A DNA stretch of 64,000 nucleotides from an uncultured Candidatus Melainabacteria bacterium (GTDB lineage Bacteria > Cyanobacteriota > Vampirovibrionia > Gastranaerophilales > Gastranaerophilaceae): NCBI GenBank assembly GCA_934757275.1, contig CAKVLN010000003.1, positions 124,001 to 188,000 on the forward strand, given 5' to 3'. The notes beneath the pieces are model-generated. The model did not search any database. It had not been told where the DNA came from and was given only the letters and a program-made list of their open reading frames with translations. This document shows, in pieces, positions 25,683 through 35,008 of the stretch. Every line of letters starts with the position of its first letter. Position 1 is the stretch's first letter. Made by a program: the position numbers and the translations under genes.

Positions 25683-26753
25683 ATGCTTATAGAAAAATAT
25701 TTGGAAGTTGTTGTTAAACAGAGAGGTTCAGACTTACACATTTCAGCAGGACTTCCACCAGTCGTTCGTATAGACGGTAATCTTCAAAGAATGGACGTTC
25801 CAGCTTTGAAACCAGAAGAAGTTGAATTACTTTTATTCCCAATGTTAAACAAGGAACAAAGACGTAAACTTGAACAAGACTGGGAATTAGACTTTTCATA
25901 CGGCATTCAGGGTTTAAGCCGTTTCAGGGTGAACATTTATAAAGATAGAGGTAATTATGCTGCAGCTTTCCGTGTAATTGCATCAAAAGTTCCTTCTTTC
26001 AAAGAATTAGGTTTATCTGATACAGTTAGAAAAATTGCAGAAAAACCTCGTGGTTTGGTTCTAGTAACAGGTCCTACTGGTTCTGGTAAATCAACTACAT
26101 TAGCAGCAATGATTAACTATATCAATGAAACTCGTTCAGAACACATTTTGACGATTGAAGACCCTATCGAATTTATTCACCCATCAAAACGTTCTGTTAT
26201 TCACCAAAGAGAATTAGGACAAGATACCAGAAGTTTTGCAAACGCTCTTAAATCAGCACTTCGTGAAGACCCTGATATTATTCTAGTAGGTGAGATGCGT
26301 GACTTAGATACGATTAGATTAGCATTGACCGCTGCTGAAACCGGTCACTTAGTATTCGGTACTTTGCACACCTCTTCTGCATCACAAACTATCGACCGTA
26401 TCATTGATGTTTTCCCAGAAGGTCAACAACAACAGGTTCGTGTTCAGCTTTCTAATTCACTTGTTGCAGTATTTTCACAAACCTTGTTACCACTACTTCA
26501 GCCAGATGGAACAAAAAGTGGTCGTGTAATGGCACAAGAAGTTATGTTAGTAATCCCTGCGATTGCAAACTTGATTAGAGAAGCTAAAGCCGCTCAAATT
26601 TATTCAACAATGCAAACAAACTCTGGTTTTGGTATGCAAACGCTTGAAATGTCTTTGCGTGACTTGTATATGAGAAAGAAAATTACCTTGGAAGATGCTC
26701 TTGCTCGTTCAAGCCGTCCAGAAGAATTTAAACGTGGCTTACAAAACTCATAG
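25683..26753 (+). CDS. pilT: Type IV pilus retraction ATPase PilT
   Basis: Hexameric ATPase that retracts type IV pili for twitching. All signatures are present: Walker A GPTGSGKST, Asp box TIEDPIEF, Walker B region DPDIILVGEMRD, His box TGHLVFGTLHTSSA and the PilT-specific NLIREAKAAQIYS. The ATG at 25683 (MLIEKYLEVV) with AAGAGG 7 nt upstream gives 356 aa, the family norm; an earlier TTG frame start is rejected. No other pilus genes are nearby. Confidence 0.96.
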   Translation: MLIEKYLEVVVKQRGSDLHISAGLPPVVRIDGNLQRMDVPALKPEEVELLLFPMLNKEQRRKLEQDWELDFSYGIQGLSRFRVNIYKDRGNYAAAFRVIASKVPSFKELGLSDTVRKIAEKPRGLVLVTGPTGSGKSTTLAAMINYINETRSEHILTIEDPIEFIHPSKRSVIHQRELGQDTRSFANALKSALREDPDIILVGEMRDLDTIRLALTAAETGHLVFGTLHTSSASQTIDRIIDVFPEGQQQQVRVQLSNSLVAVFSQTLLPLLQPDGTKSGRVMAQEVMLVIPAIANLIREAKAAQIYSTMQTNSGFGMQTLEMSLRDLYMRKKITLEDALARSSRPEEFKRGLQNS

Positions 26754-26775
26754 AGAATTTAGATTTATACAATTC

Positions 26776-26808
26776 AAAAACGACCGATTTAATAAATCGG
26801 TCGTTTTT
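26776..26808 (+). terminator. pilT terminator
   Basis: Perfect stem AAAAACGACCGATT / AATCGGTCGTTTTT around a short loop, ending in a T run. Confidence 0.9.
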
Positions 26809-26827
26809 GTGTTAGAATAGTGACATT

Positions 26828-28441
26828 ATGATTACAACAGAAAATTTGACAGTGCGCTTTGGCACAGAACCATTATTTGAAAATGTTAATATTAAATTTG
26901 CAGAAGGCAATTGTTACGGGCTTATTGGTGCAAATGGAGCAGGAAAAAGTACTTTTTTAAAAGTCTTATCAGGTGAACTTGAGCCAACAAGTGGCGAAGT
27001 TCATATCAAAAAAGGACAACGTATTGCAGTATTAAGACAAAACCACTTCGAGTTTGATGAATTTACTGCAATTGACACCGTGATTATGGGACACAAACAT
27101 CTTTATGAAGTTATGAAAGAAAAAGATGCTTTGTACATGAAACCCGATTTCAACGATGAAGACGGTATCAAAGTTGCGCACCTTGAAACTGAATTTGCAG
27201 AAATGGACGGCTGGCAAGCTGAATCAAATGCGTCCTCTTTGTTGAATGATTTGGGTATACCGCAAGAACTGCACTACTCCTTGATGAAAGATTTGTCGGG
27301 CAGTGAAAAAGTTCGAGTTTTATTAGCGCAAGCCTTATTTGGAACTCCAGATATTTTGTTATTAGATGAACCTACAAACCACCTTGATTTGGCGACAATC
27401 ACTTGGTTAGAAGACTTTTTGATTGATTTTCCAAACACTGTCATAGTAGTTTCACACGATAGAAAATTTTTAGATAGAATTTGTACACACATAGCAGACA
27501 TTGATTTTAGAAACATTCAACTTTATACAGGTAACTATTCTTTTTGGACGCAAGCAAGCGCTTTAATCATGAAACAAAAAGAAGAACGCAATAAAAAGTT
27601 GGAAGAGAAAGCAGAAGAATTTAGAAAATTTATTGCAAGGTTTAGCGCAAACGCCTCTAAAGCAAAACAAGCGACTTCAAGAAAAAACATGCTTGAGAAA
27701 TTGACTTTAGAAGATATTAAGCCTTCTACAAGAAGATATCCTAGTATAAACTTTAAATTCTCAAAAATGCCAGGAAAAGATGTGCTTACTGTGCAAGGTT
27801 TAAAGAAATCAGTTAATGGCGAGCTTTTAATCAAGGCCTTATCTTTTGATGTAAGACAAGGTGAAAAAATCGCTTTCATATCAAAAAATCAACTTGCAAT
27901 AACTACTCTTTTTGAAATTCTTGAAGGTAAGCTTGAACCAGACGAAGGTTCTGTAACTTGGGGTGTTACTGCAACTCATTCTTATTGTCCAAAAGATAAT
28001 GGCGAGTTTTTCAATACAAATAAAAATTTGATTCAATGGCTTGCACAATATTCTCAAGAGCAACATGTAAGCTTTTTGAGAGGATATTTAGGCAGAATGC
28101 TTTTCTCTGGTGAAGACGCTGAAAAGGCTGTCAATGTACTATCAGGTGGCGAAAAAGTTCGTTGTATGTTTGCTAAAACTATGATAGAAGAAGCAAATGT
28201 TTTAATATTTGATGAACCTACAAACCATTTAGACTTAGAGGCAATCACATCATTAAACAATGCACTTATTGACTACACAGGCTCAGTATTGTTTACCTCA
28301 CAAGATTATCAATTCTTAAATACGGTTGCTGATAGAATCATTGAAATCACGCCAAACGGATATTTGAACTATCAAATGCGCTACGAAGATTATCTTACAA
28401 ACGCTGACGTTCAAAAAAGAAGAGATTTAATGTATAAGTAA
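26828..28441 (+). CDS. ABC-F family ATPase (YbiT-like) with degenerate second Walker A
   Basis: Ribosome-associated ABC-F protein of 537 aa with two nucleotide-binding domains. Domain 1 is intact: GANGAGKST, LSGSEKVRV, LLLDEPTNHLD and SHDRKFL. In domain 2 the signature LSGGEKVR and Walker B FDEPTNHLD are kept, but the P-loop is replaced by ISKNQLAITTLF and the switch His by Gln (TSQDYQFL), so only one site should hydrolyse ATP. Relatives in gut bacteria share such a degenerate second domain. No Shine-Dalgarno; a TAGAAT lies 9 nt before the ATG. Confidence 0.92.
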   Translation: MITTENLTVRFGTEPLFENVNIKFAEGNCYGLIGANGAGKSTFLKVLSGELEPTSGEVHIKKGQRIAVLRQNHFEFDEFTAIDTVIMGHKHLYEVMKEKDALYMKPDFNDEDGIKVAHLETEFAEMDGWQAESNASSLLNDLGIPQELHYSLMKDLSGSEKVRVLLAQALFGTPDILLLDEPTNHLDLATITWLEDFLIDFPNTVIVVSHDRKFLDRICTHIADIDFRNIQLYTGNYSFWTQASALIMKQKEERNKKLEEKAEEFRKFIARFSANASKAKQATSRKNMLEKLTLEDIKPSTRRYPSINFKFSKMPGKDVLTVQGLKKSVNGELLIKALSFDVRQGEKIAFISKNQLAITTLFEILEGKLEPDEGSVTWGVTATHSYCPKDNGEFFNTNKNLIQWLAQYSQEQHVSFLRGYLGRMLFSGEDAEKAVNVLSGGEKVRCMFAKTMIEEANVLIFDEPTNHLDLEAITSLNNALIDYTGSVLFTSQDYQFLNTVADRIIEITPNGYLNYQMRYEDYLTNADVQKRRDLMYK

Positions 28442-28442
28442 T

Positions 28443-28473
28443 AAAAAAGGTGCTATTTAATTTAGCACCTTTT
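28443..28473. terminator. Bidirectional terminator between ABC-F and pheA
   Basis: AAAAGGTGCTA / TAGCACCTTTT hairpin with A and T runs between two convergent genes. Confidence 0.85.
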
Positions 28474-28476
28474 ATT

Positions 28477-29346
28477 TTATATCGTATGATAAGTTCCTAT
28501 AATATAAAACATTTTTACAAACTTTTTAATCTCTTCAAATGCACCTTGCACATTTGTATCATTGATATGACCTTCAAAATCAATATAGAAAACATACTCA
28601 CCTAATTCTTTTTTTGACGGACGAGAATCAATATATGACATATTTAGTCCATATTCATCAAGAATTGTAAGAATTTTGCTCAAAGCTCCTGCCTTATTTT
28701 CAGTAGAGAAAGTTATACTTGTTTTGTCGTTTCCAGTTTGTGGTGAGATAAATTTTCCCAACAAAATAAAACGAGTTTTGTTGTTCGCCTCATCATTTAT
28801 ATTAGTTTCAATAACTGGAATATCATACATCTTAGCGCACTCTACGTTACCAATTGCAGCAATTGACTTATCTTCTGGCGTCAAAGAACGAATACCAGCC
28901 GAAGTAGAAAGCGTAGCCTCTTCTATCAAAGCGTCTGAAAAATTGTCTTGCAAATATTTTTTACATTGTGCTAAAGCTTGAGGGTGCGAACGTACAACTT
29001 TTATTTCAGATTTTTTATCAGCAAAACCTATAAGGGCATGCTCAACATTCATAGTAGTTTCAGCAATAATTTTATACCCCTCTTTTTTAAGAGAAGACAA
29101 ATTATCCAAAGTTTCACGCACAATTCCTTCTATAGAATTTTCAATAGGAATTACGGCTACAATATCCTCTGAATTTTCATCTTTTAGAGCCTTAATTACG
29201 CCAGAAATCGATTTGAGATTTGTACTTACACACTTCAAACCAAACGCCTCAATAAACTTATTTTTAGCAAAATCGCTATACGAACCCTTTGGTCCTAAAA
29301 ATAAAAGTTTTCTTATTCTTGTTGTATCTAATTTTTCTGGCAACAT
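28477..29346 (-). CDS. pheA: Prephenate dehydratase
   Basis: Converts prephenate to phenylpyruvate in phenylalanine synthesis. The 289-aa monofunctional protein has the PDT domain (LGPKGSYSDFA at the start; VIPIENSIEG; TLSTSAGIRSLTPEDKSIAAIGN; the catalytic Thr region NKTRFILLG) and a C-terminal ACT domain (about 205-285) with KAGALSKILTILDEYGLNMSYIDSRP, split by the feedback site for phenylalanine. AAAGGG precedes the ATG. Confidence 0.95.
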   Translation of the reverse strand: MLPEKLDTTRIRKLLFLGPKGSYSDFAKNKFIEAFGLKCVSTNLKSISGVIKALKDENSEDIVAVIPIENSIEGIVRETLDNLSSLKKEGYKIIAETTMNVEHALIGFADKKSEIKVVRSHPQALAQCKKYLQDNFSDALIEEATLSTSAGIRSLTPEDKSIAAIGNVECAKMYDIPVIETNINDEANNKTRFILLGKFISPQTGNDKTSITFSTENKAGALSKILTILDEYGLNMSYIDSRPSKKELGEYVFYIDFEGHINDTNVQGAFEEIKKFVKMFYIIGTYHTI

Positions 29347-29369
29347 TTTTAACCCTTTACTATAAATGA

Positions 29370-30095
29370 TTATCTATCAGAGGAAAAATCTCTTTGCAAC
29401 ACATTGTTAATTCTTCTTGTTGCTTTATCGATATCACCAGTCTTGTAATATAATCTTGCAAGCAACATTTCTCTAGAAGATGATGGTGACATGTTATAAG
29501 CCTTTTGTGCATAAGAAAGAGCAGTACCATATTTTTTTACAATGGCATAAATTGTAGCAATTTCTTCGTAACTGCGAGCAACCATTGAAGTGTCATTTGT
29601 TATTGCAGGAATTTTTTGGTACTCTTGCAAAGCTTTTACAAATTGTCTATCTCTTCTGTATTTTTGCGCAGTCAAAAAGGCTTTTTCTGCCTTCTCTTCT
29701 GGTGTTAGTTCAACTTTCTTTTCAGCTTGAACCGCACCGCTACCATCAGAATTAGCTTCAACTGCATCACTAGGTAAATCTGTAATATTTTCTAAAGGTT
29801 CAGCTACTTTCTCTTCTTTTGGGGTTTCAGTTTTTGGCTTTTGAACAAAATCTGGAGTCAAAGTTATATCAAGAGTTTTCTTTTCTTTATTTTCTTCATT
29901 TTCGTTAGTTGCCTGTTCAGCCTCGTCTTGCGCAGGTTTGTTGATATTTTCAATATTGTTACGGCTAATTATAGCGTCATCATCAGTAACTGGAATATAC
30001 TCAAATGCTTTAATAATAACAATTAAAAATACTACACAAATTAAAACTAAAAGTACTAAAAACTTTTTAGAATTTGAAACGATGTATTTGTTCAT
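29370..30095 (-). CDS. Membrane-anchored TPR protein
   Basis: A single membrane segment (residues about 11-32) is followed by an acidic, low-complexity linker (45-130) and two to three TPRs (130-235, e.g. YGTALSYAQKAYNMSP). Topology predicts the repeats outside the cytoplasm. Such proteins scaffold envelope complexes; partner unknown. It ends 23 nt upstream of pheA and begins 3 nt after the TIGR02757 gene, so the three may be co-transcribed. TAGGAG ribosome site. Confidence 0.7.
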   Translation of the reverse strand: MNKYIVSNSKKFLVLLVLICVVFLIVIIKAFEYIPVTDDDAIISRNNIENINKPAQDEAEQATNENEENKEKKTLDITLTPDFVQKPKTETPKEEKVAEPLENITDLPSDAVEANSDGSGAVQAEKKVELTPEEKAEKAFLTAQKYRRDRQFVKALQEYQKIPAITNDTSMVARSYEEIATIYAIVKKYGTALSYAQKAYNMSPSSSREMLLARLYYKTGDIDKATRRINNVLQRDFSSDR

Positions 30096-30098
30096 CAG

Positions 30099-30875
30099 CT
30101 ATGCTCCTAATTTTGTACTATTTAATTCTACACCAAAAGCAAACATTGCGAAATCATATTTTGCTGGATCATCTGGTGAAAATTCTTTCAACTTATTTGT
30201 TAATTCAATAACTGCCTTAAAATCATTGCTTTTGCGGTTCAAAAGCCCCATATTTCTTGAAACTCTCGCAACATGCACATCTAGTGGAATTAGCAAATCT
30301 TTTGGCTGCATAAATTTCCAAATACCCAAATCAACAGGCGACTTTCTTACAAACCACCTTAAAAGCATGTTCATTCTCTTCATAGCACCACCATTTGCTG
30401 GATTTGGCAGCATGTGATAAAAACCTTGTCCAACAGATTTTGGCGCACGAGAGTAAAAGTAGTCAACAACCGTTTGAAAAAATGACAAATAATGGGTATC
30501 AGTGGAAGTATTTTTCCAGCCATATTCAAATAATTCCTCTAAACCACGACTCTCAGAATATAATTGATGCAAAATTTCAAAAATTGGAATAATATCATAA
30601 TCTTTAGAAAATCTATATTCTAAACCTTGTAAGTTCTTAAAATCGCCAGCTTTAACGTAATTTGCAATCTCGTTGCTTGCTCTATTGAACAAATCGTTCA
30701 ATTTTGCAATAAACATTTTTCGATTTCCATAAGCAAACAATGAGGCAATAAAGCCCGCAAGTTCAATATCTTCTTTATCTTTGAACCTATGTGGAAACTG
30801 AATCGGATCATCTTTTATAAAATCAGGCGTTTCGTATTTTTTTACTAAATTATCTAACTCTTGTTTTGTTATCAT
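30099..30875 (-). CDS. TIGR02757 (DUF2400) family protein
   Basis: Conserved protein of unknown function, 258 aa, the family length. Recognisable blocks: DPIQFPHRFKDKEDIELAGF near the start, SLFAYGNRK, NMLLRWFVRKSPVDLGIW and DVHVARVSRNMGLL near the end. The helical fold with an HhH-like C-terminus resembles DNA glycosylases of the HhH-GPD class, so nucleic-acid binding is a guess. It is the first gene of a likely unit with the TPR protein and pheA. Confidence 0.85.
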   Translation of the reverse strand: MITKQELDNLVKKYETPDFIKDDPIQFPHRFKDKEDIELAGFIASLFAYGNRKMFIAKLNDLFNRASNEIANYVKAGDFKNLQGLEYRFSKDYDIIPIFEILHQLYSESRGLEELFEYGWKNTSTDTHYLSFFQTVVDYFYSRAPKSVGQGFYHMLPNPANGGAMKRMNMLLRWFVRKSPVDLGIWKFMQPKDLLIPLDVHVARVSRNMGLLNRKSNDFKAVIELTNKLKEFSPDDPAKYDFAMFAFGVELNSTKLGA

Positions 30876-30893
30876 ACTTCTTTTTTTTTGTTA

Positions 30894-30910
30894 TTGGGCT
30901 AAAAGCCCAA
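30894..30910. repeat. Short palindromic repeat TTGGGCTAAAAGCCCAA
   Basis: Perfect 7-bp stem with a 3-nt loop, identical to 38923-38939. It lies between two genes of the same strand and may be a REP-type element or processing hairpin. Confidence 0.55.
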
Positions 30911-30921
30911 CCTACCTTTTC

Positions 30922-31341
30922 TCACCTTCTTATTTTGTCAAAAAATTCTTTTAATATTCTATCACATTCTTCTTCTTCAATACCACCGTAGACCTTGATT
31001 TTGGAATGCGCTATTTTGGGCAAATCCAAAACACTTCCCATTGCGCCATATTGAGAATTATATGAGCCAAAATATAGCCTGTCTATTCCAGCTTGCAAAA
31101 TTGCCCAAGCACACATTGGGCAAGGCTCTAGAGTAACAAACATTTCGCACTCAACAAGCCTTGATGTTCCTAAGATTTTCTGCGCCTCTTTTATCGCTAA
31201 AATCTCAGCATGTGCAACTACGTCATTATCCAATTCTCGCCTATTATAAGCAGAACAAAGAACACGTCCGTCTTTTTTGATTACGCAACCGACAGGAACG
31301 TCAATTTCACATTTTAAAGCTTCATTTATAGCATTTTGCAT
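30922..31341 (-). CDS. tadA: tRNA-specific adenosine deaminase TadA
   Basis: Deaminates the wobble adenosine of tRNA-Arg(ACG) to inosine. CDA-fold protein of 139 aa with the zinc motif HAEILAI (general-base Glu) and PCPMCAWAI, preceded by VPVGCVIKKDG, all typical of TadA. The N-terminus is slightly short, but MQNAINEALK matches the first helix. It starts 5 nt after the small lipoprotein gene. Confidence 0.88.
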   Translation of the reverse strand: MQNAINEALKCEIDVPVGCVIKKDGRVLCSAYNRRELDNDVVAHAEILAIKEAQKILGTSRLVECEMFVTLEPCPMCAWAILQAGIDRLYFGSYNSQYGAMGSVLDLPKIAHSKIKVYGGIEEEECDRILKEFFDKIRR

Positions 31342-31346
31342 AAATT

Positions 31347-31871
31347 TTAGTCTAAAGTATCAATAAGTTTCTTACTATATTCGTCGCACTTCTTTTCCAA
31401 ATTGCGATTTAAAACGCCATTTTCTTTAAAGAATTTTTTGTAAGCAAAATTGTCCAAAAAGTTTTGGCGTTGACGAGTTGTTGTATAAGAGGTCATTTCC
31501 ACATAGTCTTTATGTAACATACCTGCTTTTCTAGCTTTATTTATTTGAGAAGTAAGCACATCTTCTGAATAATTAGAAGGCGCTCTATAAGCTTTCGCAA
31601 TTTCGTTAAATTCTGCAACTTTCGCAGAATCTTTTGCAAGTTTTGTAGTTTCAAACATATCTCTATAAACCATTGAATCTAGCTTTGAAACGCTTTCTGC
31701 AAGCCCTTTTGCATAAACAACATCGTGATAATCATTTTCTGTCTTATTATTATTTATACAGTAATCATGTGTGAATTTGTTAAATTCCATATTATGCTCG
31801 CATGAAGTTAATGCTACCGCACCTGCAACAGCCATTGAAACAGGTAATACTGATTTTAATGATACGTTCAT
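31347..31871 (-). CDS. Predicted lipoprotein, function unknown
   Basis: 174 aa. Signal peptide ends in a lipobox ALTSC (Cys at about residue 24). The mature part is helical, rich in Lys/Asn/Asp, with no family I recognise. A strong AAAGGAGG lies 5 nt before the ATG. It sits between obg and tadA on the same strand with small gaps, so it is probably part of their transcript. Confidence 0.7.
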   Translation of the reverse strand: MNVSLKSVLPVSMAVAGAVALTSCEHNMEFNKFTHDYCINNNKTENDYHDVVYAKGLAESVSKLDSMVYRDMFETTKLAKDSAKVAEFNEIAKAYRAPSNYSEDVLTSQINKARKAGMLHKDYVEMTSYTTTRQRQNFLDNFAYKKFFKENGVLNRNLEKKCDEYSKKLIDTLD

Positions 31872-31900
31872 ATCCGCCTCCTTTATGTACTTATATAAAA

Positions 31901-33199
31901 TTAAACTTTACTTCCTTCACCCCAGATTTCATCATCATAGTATCCAAGCTCTAAGTGCCCCAATATCACGGTATCACCATTTTTCAAGCCGTAATCATGT
32001 AATTTTTCAAACACACCCATGCTTTTCATAATATTTTGTAATCTTACAACTTGTTCTGTATTTCTTGCGTCCGTAACCTTTGCCAAACGATTAATTTTTC
32101 CACCAGAAATTATATAAACATCTTTTGCAACCTTATTGACCTCAAATGCGCTATCATCATTATCATACGCACCCAAATCTTCTTCTATATCAATATCAAA
32201 CTCTGGTTTTGGAATTTCATCAACTTTTTGAGAAATGAAATACAATAACTCCTCTAAACCTTGCTTAGTTGCGGCAGAAATTGCAAAAATATCTTTAGCT
32301 AGCGGTTTAAATTCCTCTTTATATTTTTCTAAATCTTCTTCAAAAATAGCGTCAATCTTATTCAACACTAAAATTTGATATAGATTAGCCAAACCTTCAG
32401 AATGTTTCTTTAATTCATTATTAATAATCTTATAGTTTTCAACAGGCTTTTCTGCTGTCAAATCAACAATATGAACTAAAAAACGACATCTTTCAACGTG
32501 TCTTAAAAATTCATGTCCTAAGCCAACACCTTCTGAGGCACCTTCAATCAACCCTGGAATATCAGCTATTACATAAGAACCGCCATCAGGCTTTTTCACA
32601 ACGCCTAAATTTGGCACTAGAGTAGTAAACGGATAATCTGCAATTTTAGGTTTTGCAGAACTCACTGAACTTATAAACGTTGATTTGCCCGCATTAGGCA
32701 TGCCCAAGAGTCCAATATCTGCAATAAGTTTAAGTTCGAGTTCCAAAACTCTTTCAATACCAGGTTCACCAGGTTCGCAGAATTGTGGAGCTCTTTTTTG
32801 CGCAGTCGCAAATCTCGCATTTCCTCGTCCACCACGACCACCTTTTGCAATAAGCACAGTTTGCTCATTTTCAGTTAAATCAGCTATAATATTACCTGTT
32901 TTTGTATCTCTTACAATGGTTCCCATTGGAACTTTTAAATACAAATCTTTAGCACAAGCTCCGTGCATACCTTTTATACCACCATTTTCACCAGAAGGAG
33001 CTTTAAAAACTGATTTAATTTTAAAGTCCAAAAGTGTTGACATGTTTTCGTCTGCAACAAAATAAATATCGCCTCCACGACCGCCATCACCACCGGCTGG
33101 ACCACCTTTGTCAACATATTTTTCACGACGCCAAGCTACCATACCGTTTCCGCCATGACCTGATATTACTCTTATTTTTGCTTTATCTAAAAATTTCAT
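31901..33199 (-). CDS. obg: GTPase Obg/CgtA
   Basis: Essential ribosome-assembly and stress GTPase. Glycine-rich Obg fold (1-158; GGDGGRGGDIYF), G domain (159-335) with GMPNAGKST, DIPGLIEGASEG and NKID, then an OCT domain to the end with GVFEKLHDYGLKNGDTV. The ATG at 33199 (MKFLDKAKIRV) has AGGTG upstream; a GTG three codons earlier overlaps that site and is less likely. 432 aa, normal. Confidence 0.97.
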   Translation of the reverse strand: MKFLDKAKIRVISGHGGNGMVAWRREKYVDKGGPAGGDGGRGGDIYFVADENMSTLLDFKIKSVFKAPSGENGGIKGMHGACAKDLYLKVPMGTIVRDTKTGNIIADLTENEQTVLIAKGGRGGRGNARFATAQKRAPQFCEPGEPGIERVLELELKLIADIGLLGMPNAGKSTFISSVSSAKPKIADYPFTTLVPNLGVVKKPDGGSYVIADIPGLIEGASEGVGLGHEFLRHVERCRFLVHIVDLTAEKPVENYKIINNELKKHSEGLANLYQILVLNKIDAIFEEDLEKYKEEFKPLAKDIFAISAATKQGLEELLYFISQKVDEIPKPEFDIDIEEDLGAYDNDDSAFEVNKVAKDVYIISGGKINRLAKVTDARNTEQVVRLQNIMKSMGVFEKLHDYGLKNGDTVILGHLELGYYDDEIWGEGSKV

Positions 33200-33238
33200 T
33201 ATTTTCACCTACTTTGATTTGTGAATAAATTTGTGAAA

Positions 33239-33355
33239 ACCTCACTTGATAGGGAGGTCGCAGCTGTTGGTAAGACTGCGTCGAACCTTACAGATGCGGG
33301 TGGGTTACGATTATTTTGATACCCTTCCCTACCCTTCCCTAACAAGGGAAGGTGT
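33239..33355. repeat. Intergenic element with inverted repeats
   Basis: Less AT-rich than its surroundings. It contains CCTTCCCT-AACA-AGGGAAGG (33333-33352) preceded by a direct copy of ACCCTTCCCT, and other G/C-rich words near GATAGGGAGGTCGCAG. It resembles small dispersed palindromic repeats of gut-bacterial intergenic DNA. It lies between the divergent obg and tsaD genes. Confidence 0.4.
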
Positions 33356-33418
33356 TTAAATTAGCTTACTTTTCACACAAGCACTTTATTATTTGTACAT
33401 TTGTATTATAATGCTACT

Positions 33419-34450
33419 ATGAACAAGATAAAAAATACATTATTCAGTAACAAACCTGTTACAATTAATAACGATTCAATCATTATGGCACTAGAATCTA
33501 GTTGCGATGAAACGGCTTGCGCCATTGTAAAAGGCGGAAGAGAAGTATTAGCAAACGTTGTAGCTTCTCAAATAAAAATTCACGAAGCTTATGGCGGTGT
33601 TATTCCAGAAATCGCAGCTCGAGAACACTTAGAAGCCGTTAACGTAGTTATAGAAGAAGCTTTCAAGCAAGCAAACTTAAAAGGCGAAGATATTACCGCT
33701 TTTGCAGGAACTGTTGGTCCTGGGCTGGTTGGTTGTCTTTTAGTTGGGTTAAATGCTACAAAATCGCTTGCTTTAGCTTACGATAAACCCTTTATCGGTG
33801 TAAATCATCTCAATGCTCACTTAGCCGCAAACTTTATTGACACAGAATTAGAACCACCATTTATTGCACTATTAATAAGCGGTGGTCACACACAAATCAT
33901 TAAAGTTAGCTCTTATTCTGACTTAGAAATCATTGGTGAAACCATTGATGACGCAGTTGGCGAGGCTTATGACAAAGTTGCCAGACTAATTGGACTACCT
34001 TACCCAGGAGGTCCTAAACTAGATAAATTAGCACAAGAAGGAAACCCACACGCTTTCAAACTACCAGAAGCAAAAGTTGGCGGTTACGATTTTAGTTTTA
34101 GTGGCTTAAAAACGGCAGTACTAAGATTGGTTAAAAGCTTTGATGGCAAAGAAATGCCAGTAAATGATATTTGCGCAAGTTTCCAAGAATGCGTTTCATC
34201 TACTTTGTTCAAAAAAGTTAAACGAGCATTAGAAGAAACTGGCTACAAACAAGTTGTTCTAGCTGGTGGTGTTGCTGCAAACTCTGAAATCAGAAAGAAA
34301 ATTTTCAGCCTTAAAGATGATGGCTATGCAGTGTACGCACCAATAATGAAATATTGCACAGACAACGCCTCTATGGTCGCATCTTCTGCATTTTTCTTTA
34401 ACAACACCTTCGATGACATTGATGTAGAAGTATTTTCAAGAGCAAAATAG
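33419..34450 (+). CDS. tsaD: tRNA N6-threonylcarbamoyladenosine transferase TsaD
   Basis: Catalyses the last step of t6A37 formation with TsaB/TsaE. ASKHA-fold protein; metal-binding HLEAVN-type motif is seen as REHLEAVNVV, plus ESSCDETACAI, VNHLNAHLAANF and SGGHTQI. The ATG at 33419 gives 343 aa. It has no Shine-Dalgarno; TATAAT (33407-33412) lies 6 nt upstream, suggesting a leaderless mRNA. TsaB and TsaE are not in the window. Confidence 0.96.
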   Translation: MNKIKNTLFSNKPVTINNDSIIMALESSCDETACAIVKGGREVLANVVASQIKIHEAYGGVIPEIAAREHLEAVNVVIEEAFKQANLKGEDITAFAGTVGPGLVGCLLVGLNATKSLALAYDKPFIGVNHLNAHLAANFIDTELEPPFIALLISGGHTQIIKVSSYSDLEIIGETIDDAVGEAYDKVARLIGLPYPGGPKLDKLAQEGNPHAFKLPEAKVGGYDFSFSGLKTAVLRLVKSFDGKEMPVNDICASFQECVSSTLFKKVKRALEETGYKQVVLAGGVAANSEIRKKIFSLKDDGYAVYAPIMKYCTDNASMVASSAFFFNNTFDDIDVEVFSRAK

Positions 34451-34460
34451 GTGTTAAAGC

Positions 34461-34844
34461 TTATCCATTTATATCAAGATTGCCGGCATTTTGGGCTTTC
34501 TTTGCAAGTTTTGCTTTTTGCTTTTCTAACCTATTCATTTTAATTTGCTTAATCATTTTTTTCAACGAATCAATCTTAGCACCTAGGCTAAATAATTGGT
34601 CAGTAAAATAATCCGAACCATATTCTTCTACTGTAAAGTTTTTAACATGGTTTACTCCAGTACCTCTTGATTCCGCGTAATTATTTAATTTCATCATTTC
34701 TATATCTAACTGCGCAATTTGTTTTTCGTATTTTGCAATTTTTTCTTTGTCAGCTTTTGTTAATTTTAAAATTGGACCTTTGTATTCACCCAAAGGTTTT
34801 AATGCTCCAAATGTCGTTGCGCTATTCATAACTGCTAAATTCAT
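34461..34844 (-). CDS. Coiled-coil hypothetical protein with N-terminal TTFGAL motif
   Basis: Unrecognised 127-aa protein, basic and mostly helical (25-125), likely coiled coil (KEKIAKYEKQIAQLDIEMM). The start MNLAVMNSATTFGALKPL carries the short F-G-A motif found near the N-termini of several unrelated proteins here. No signal peptide. Convergent with tsaD, 10 nt apart. AAAGGAAT precedes the ATG. Confidence 0.6.
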   Translation of the reverse strand: MNLAVMNSATTFGALKPLGEYKGPILKLTKADKEKIAKYEKQIAQLDIEMMKLNNYAESRGTGVNHVKNFTVEEYGSDYFTDQLFSLGAKIDSLKKMIKQIKMNRLEKQKAKLAKKAQNAGNLDING

Positions 34845-35008
34845 AATTATTCCTTTTTAATCTTCACACTTACTACTTATTGTATATAAACAAATCAATA
34901 TTAAAAATTGCTGTATTATTAAAAAAAATTTACAAAATAGAAGGTGTGAATTTTACCTTATGCGTTGTTTATAGTATAATCAAAAGCAAAGAAGAAAGGA
35001 AACTTTTT

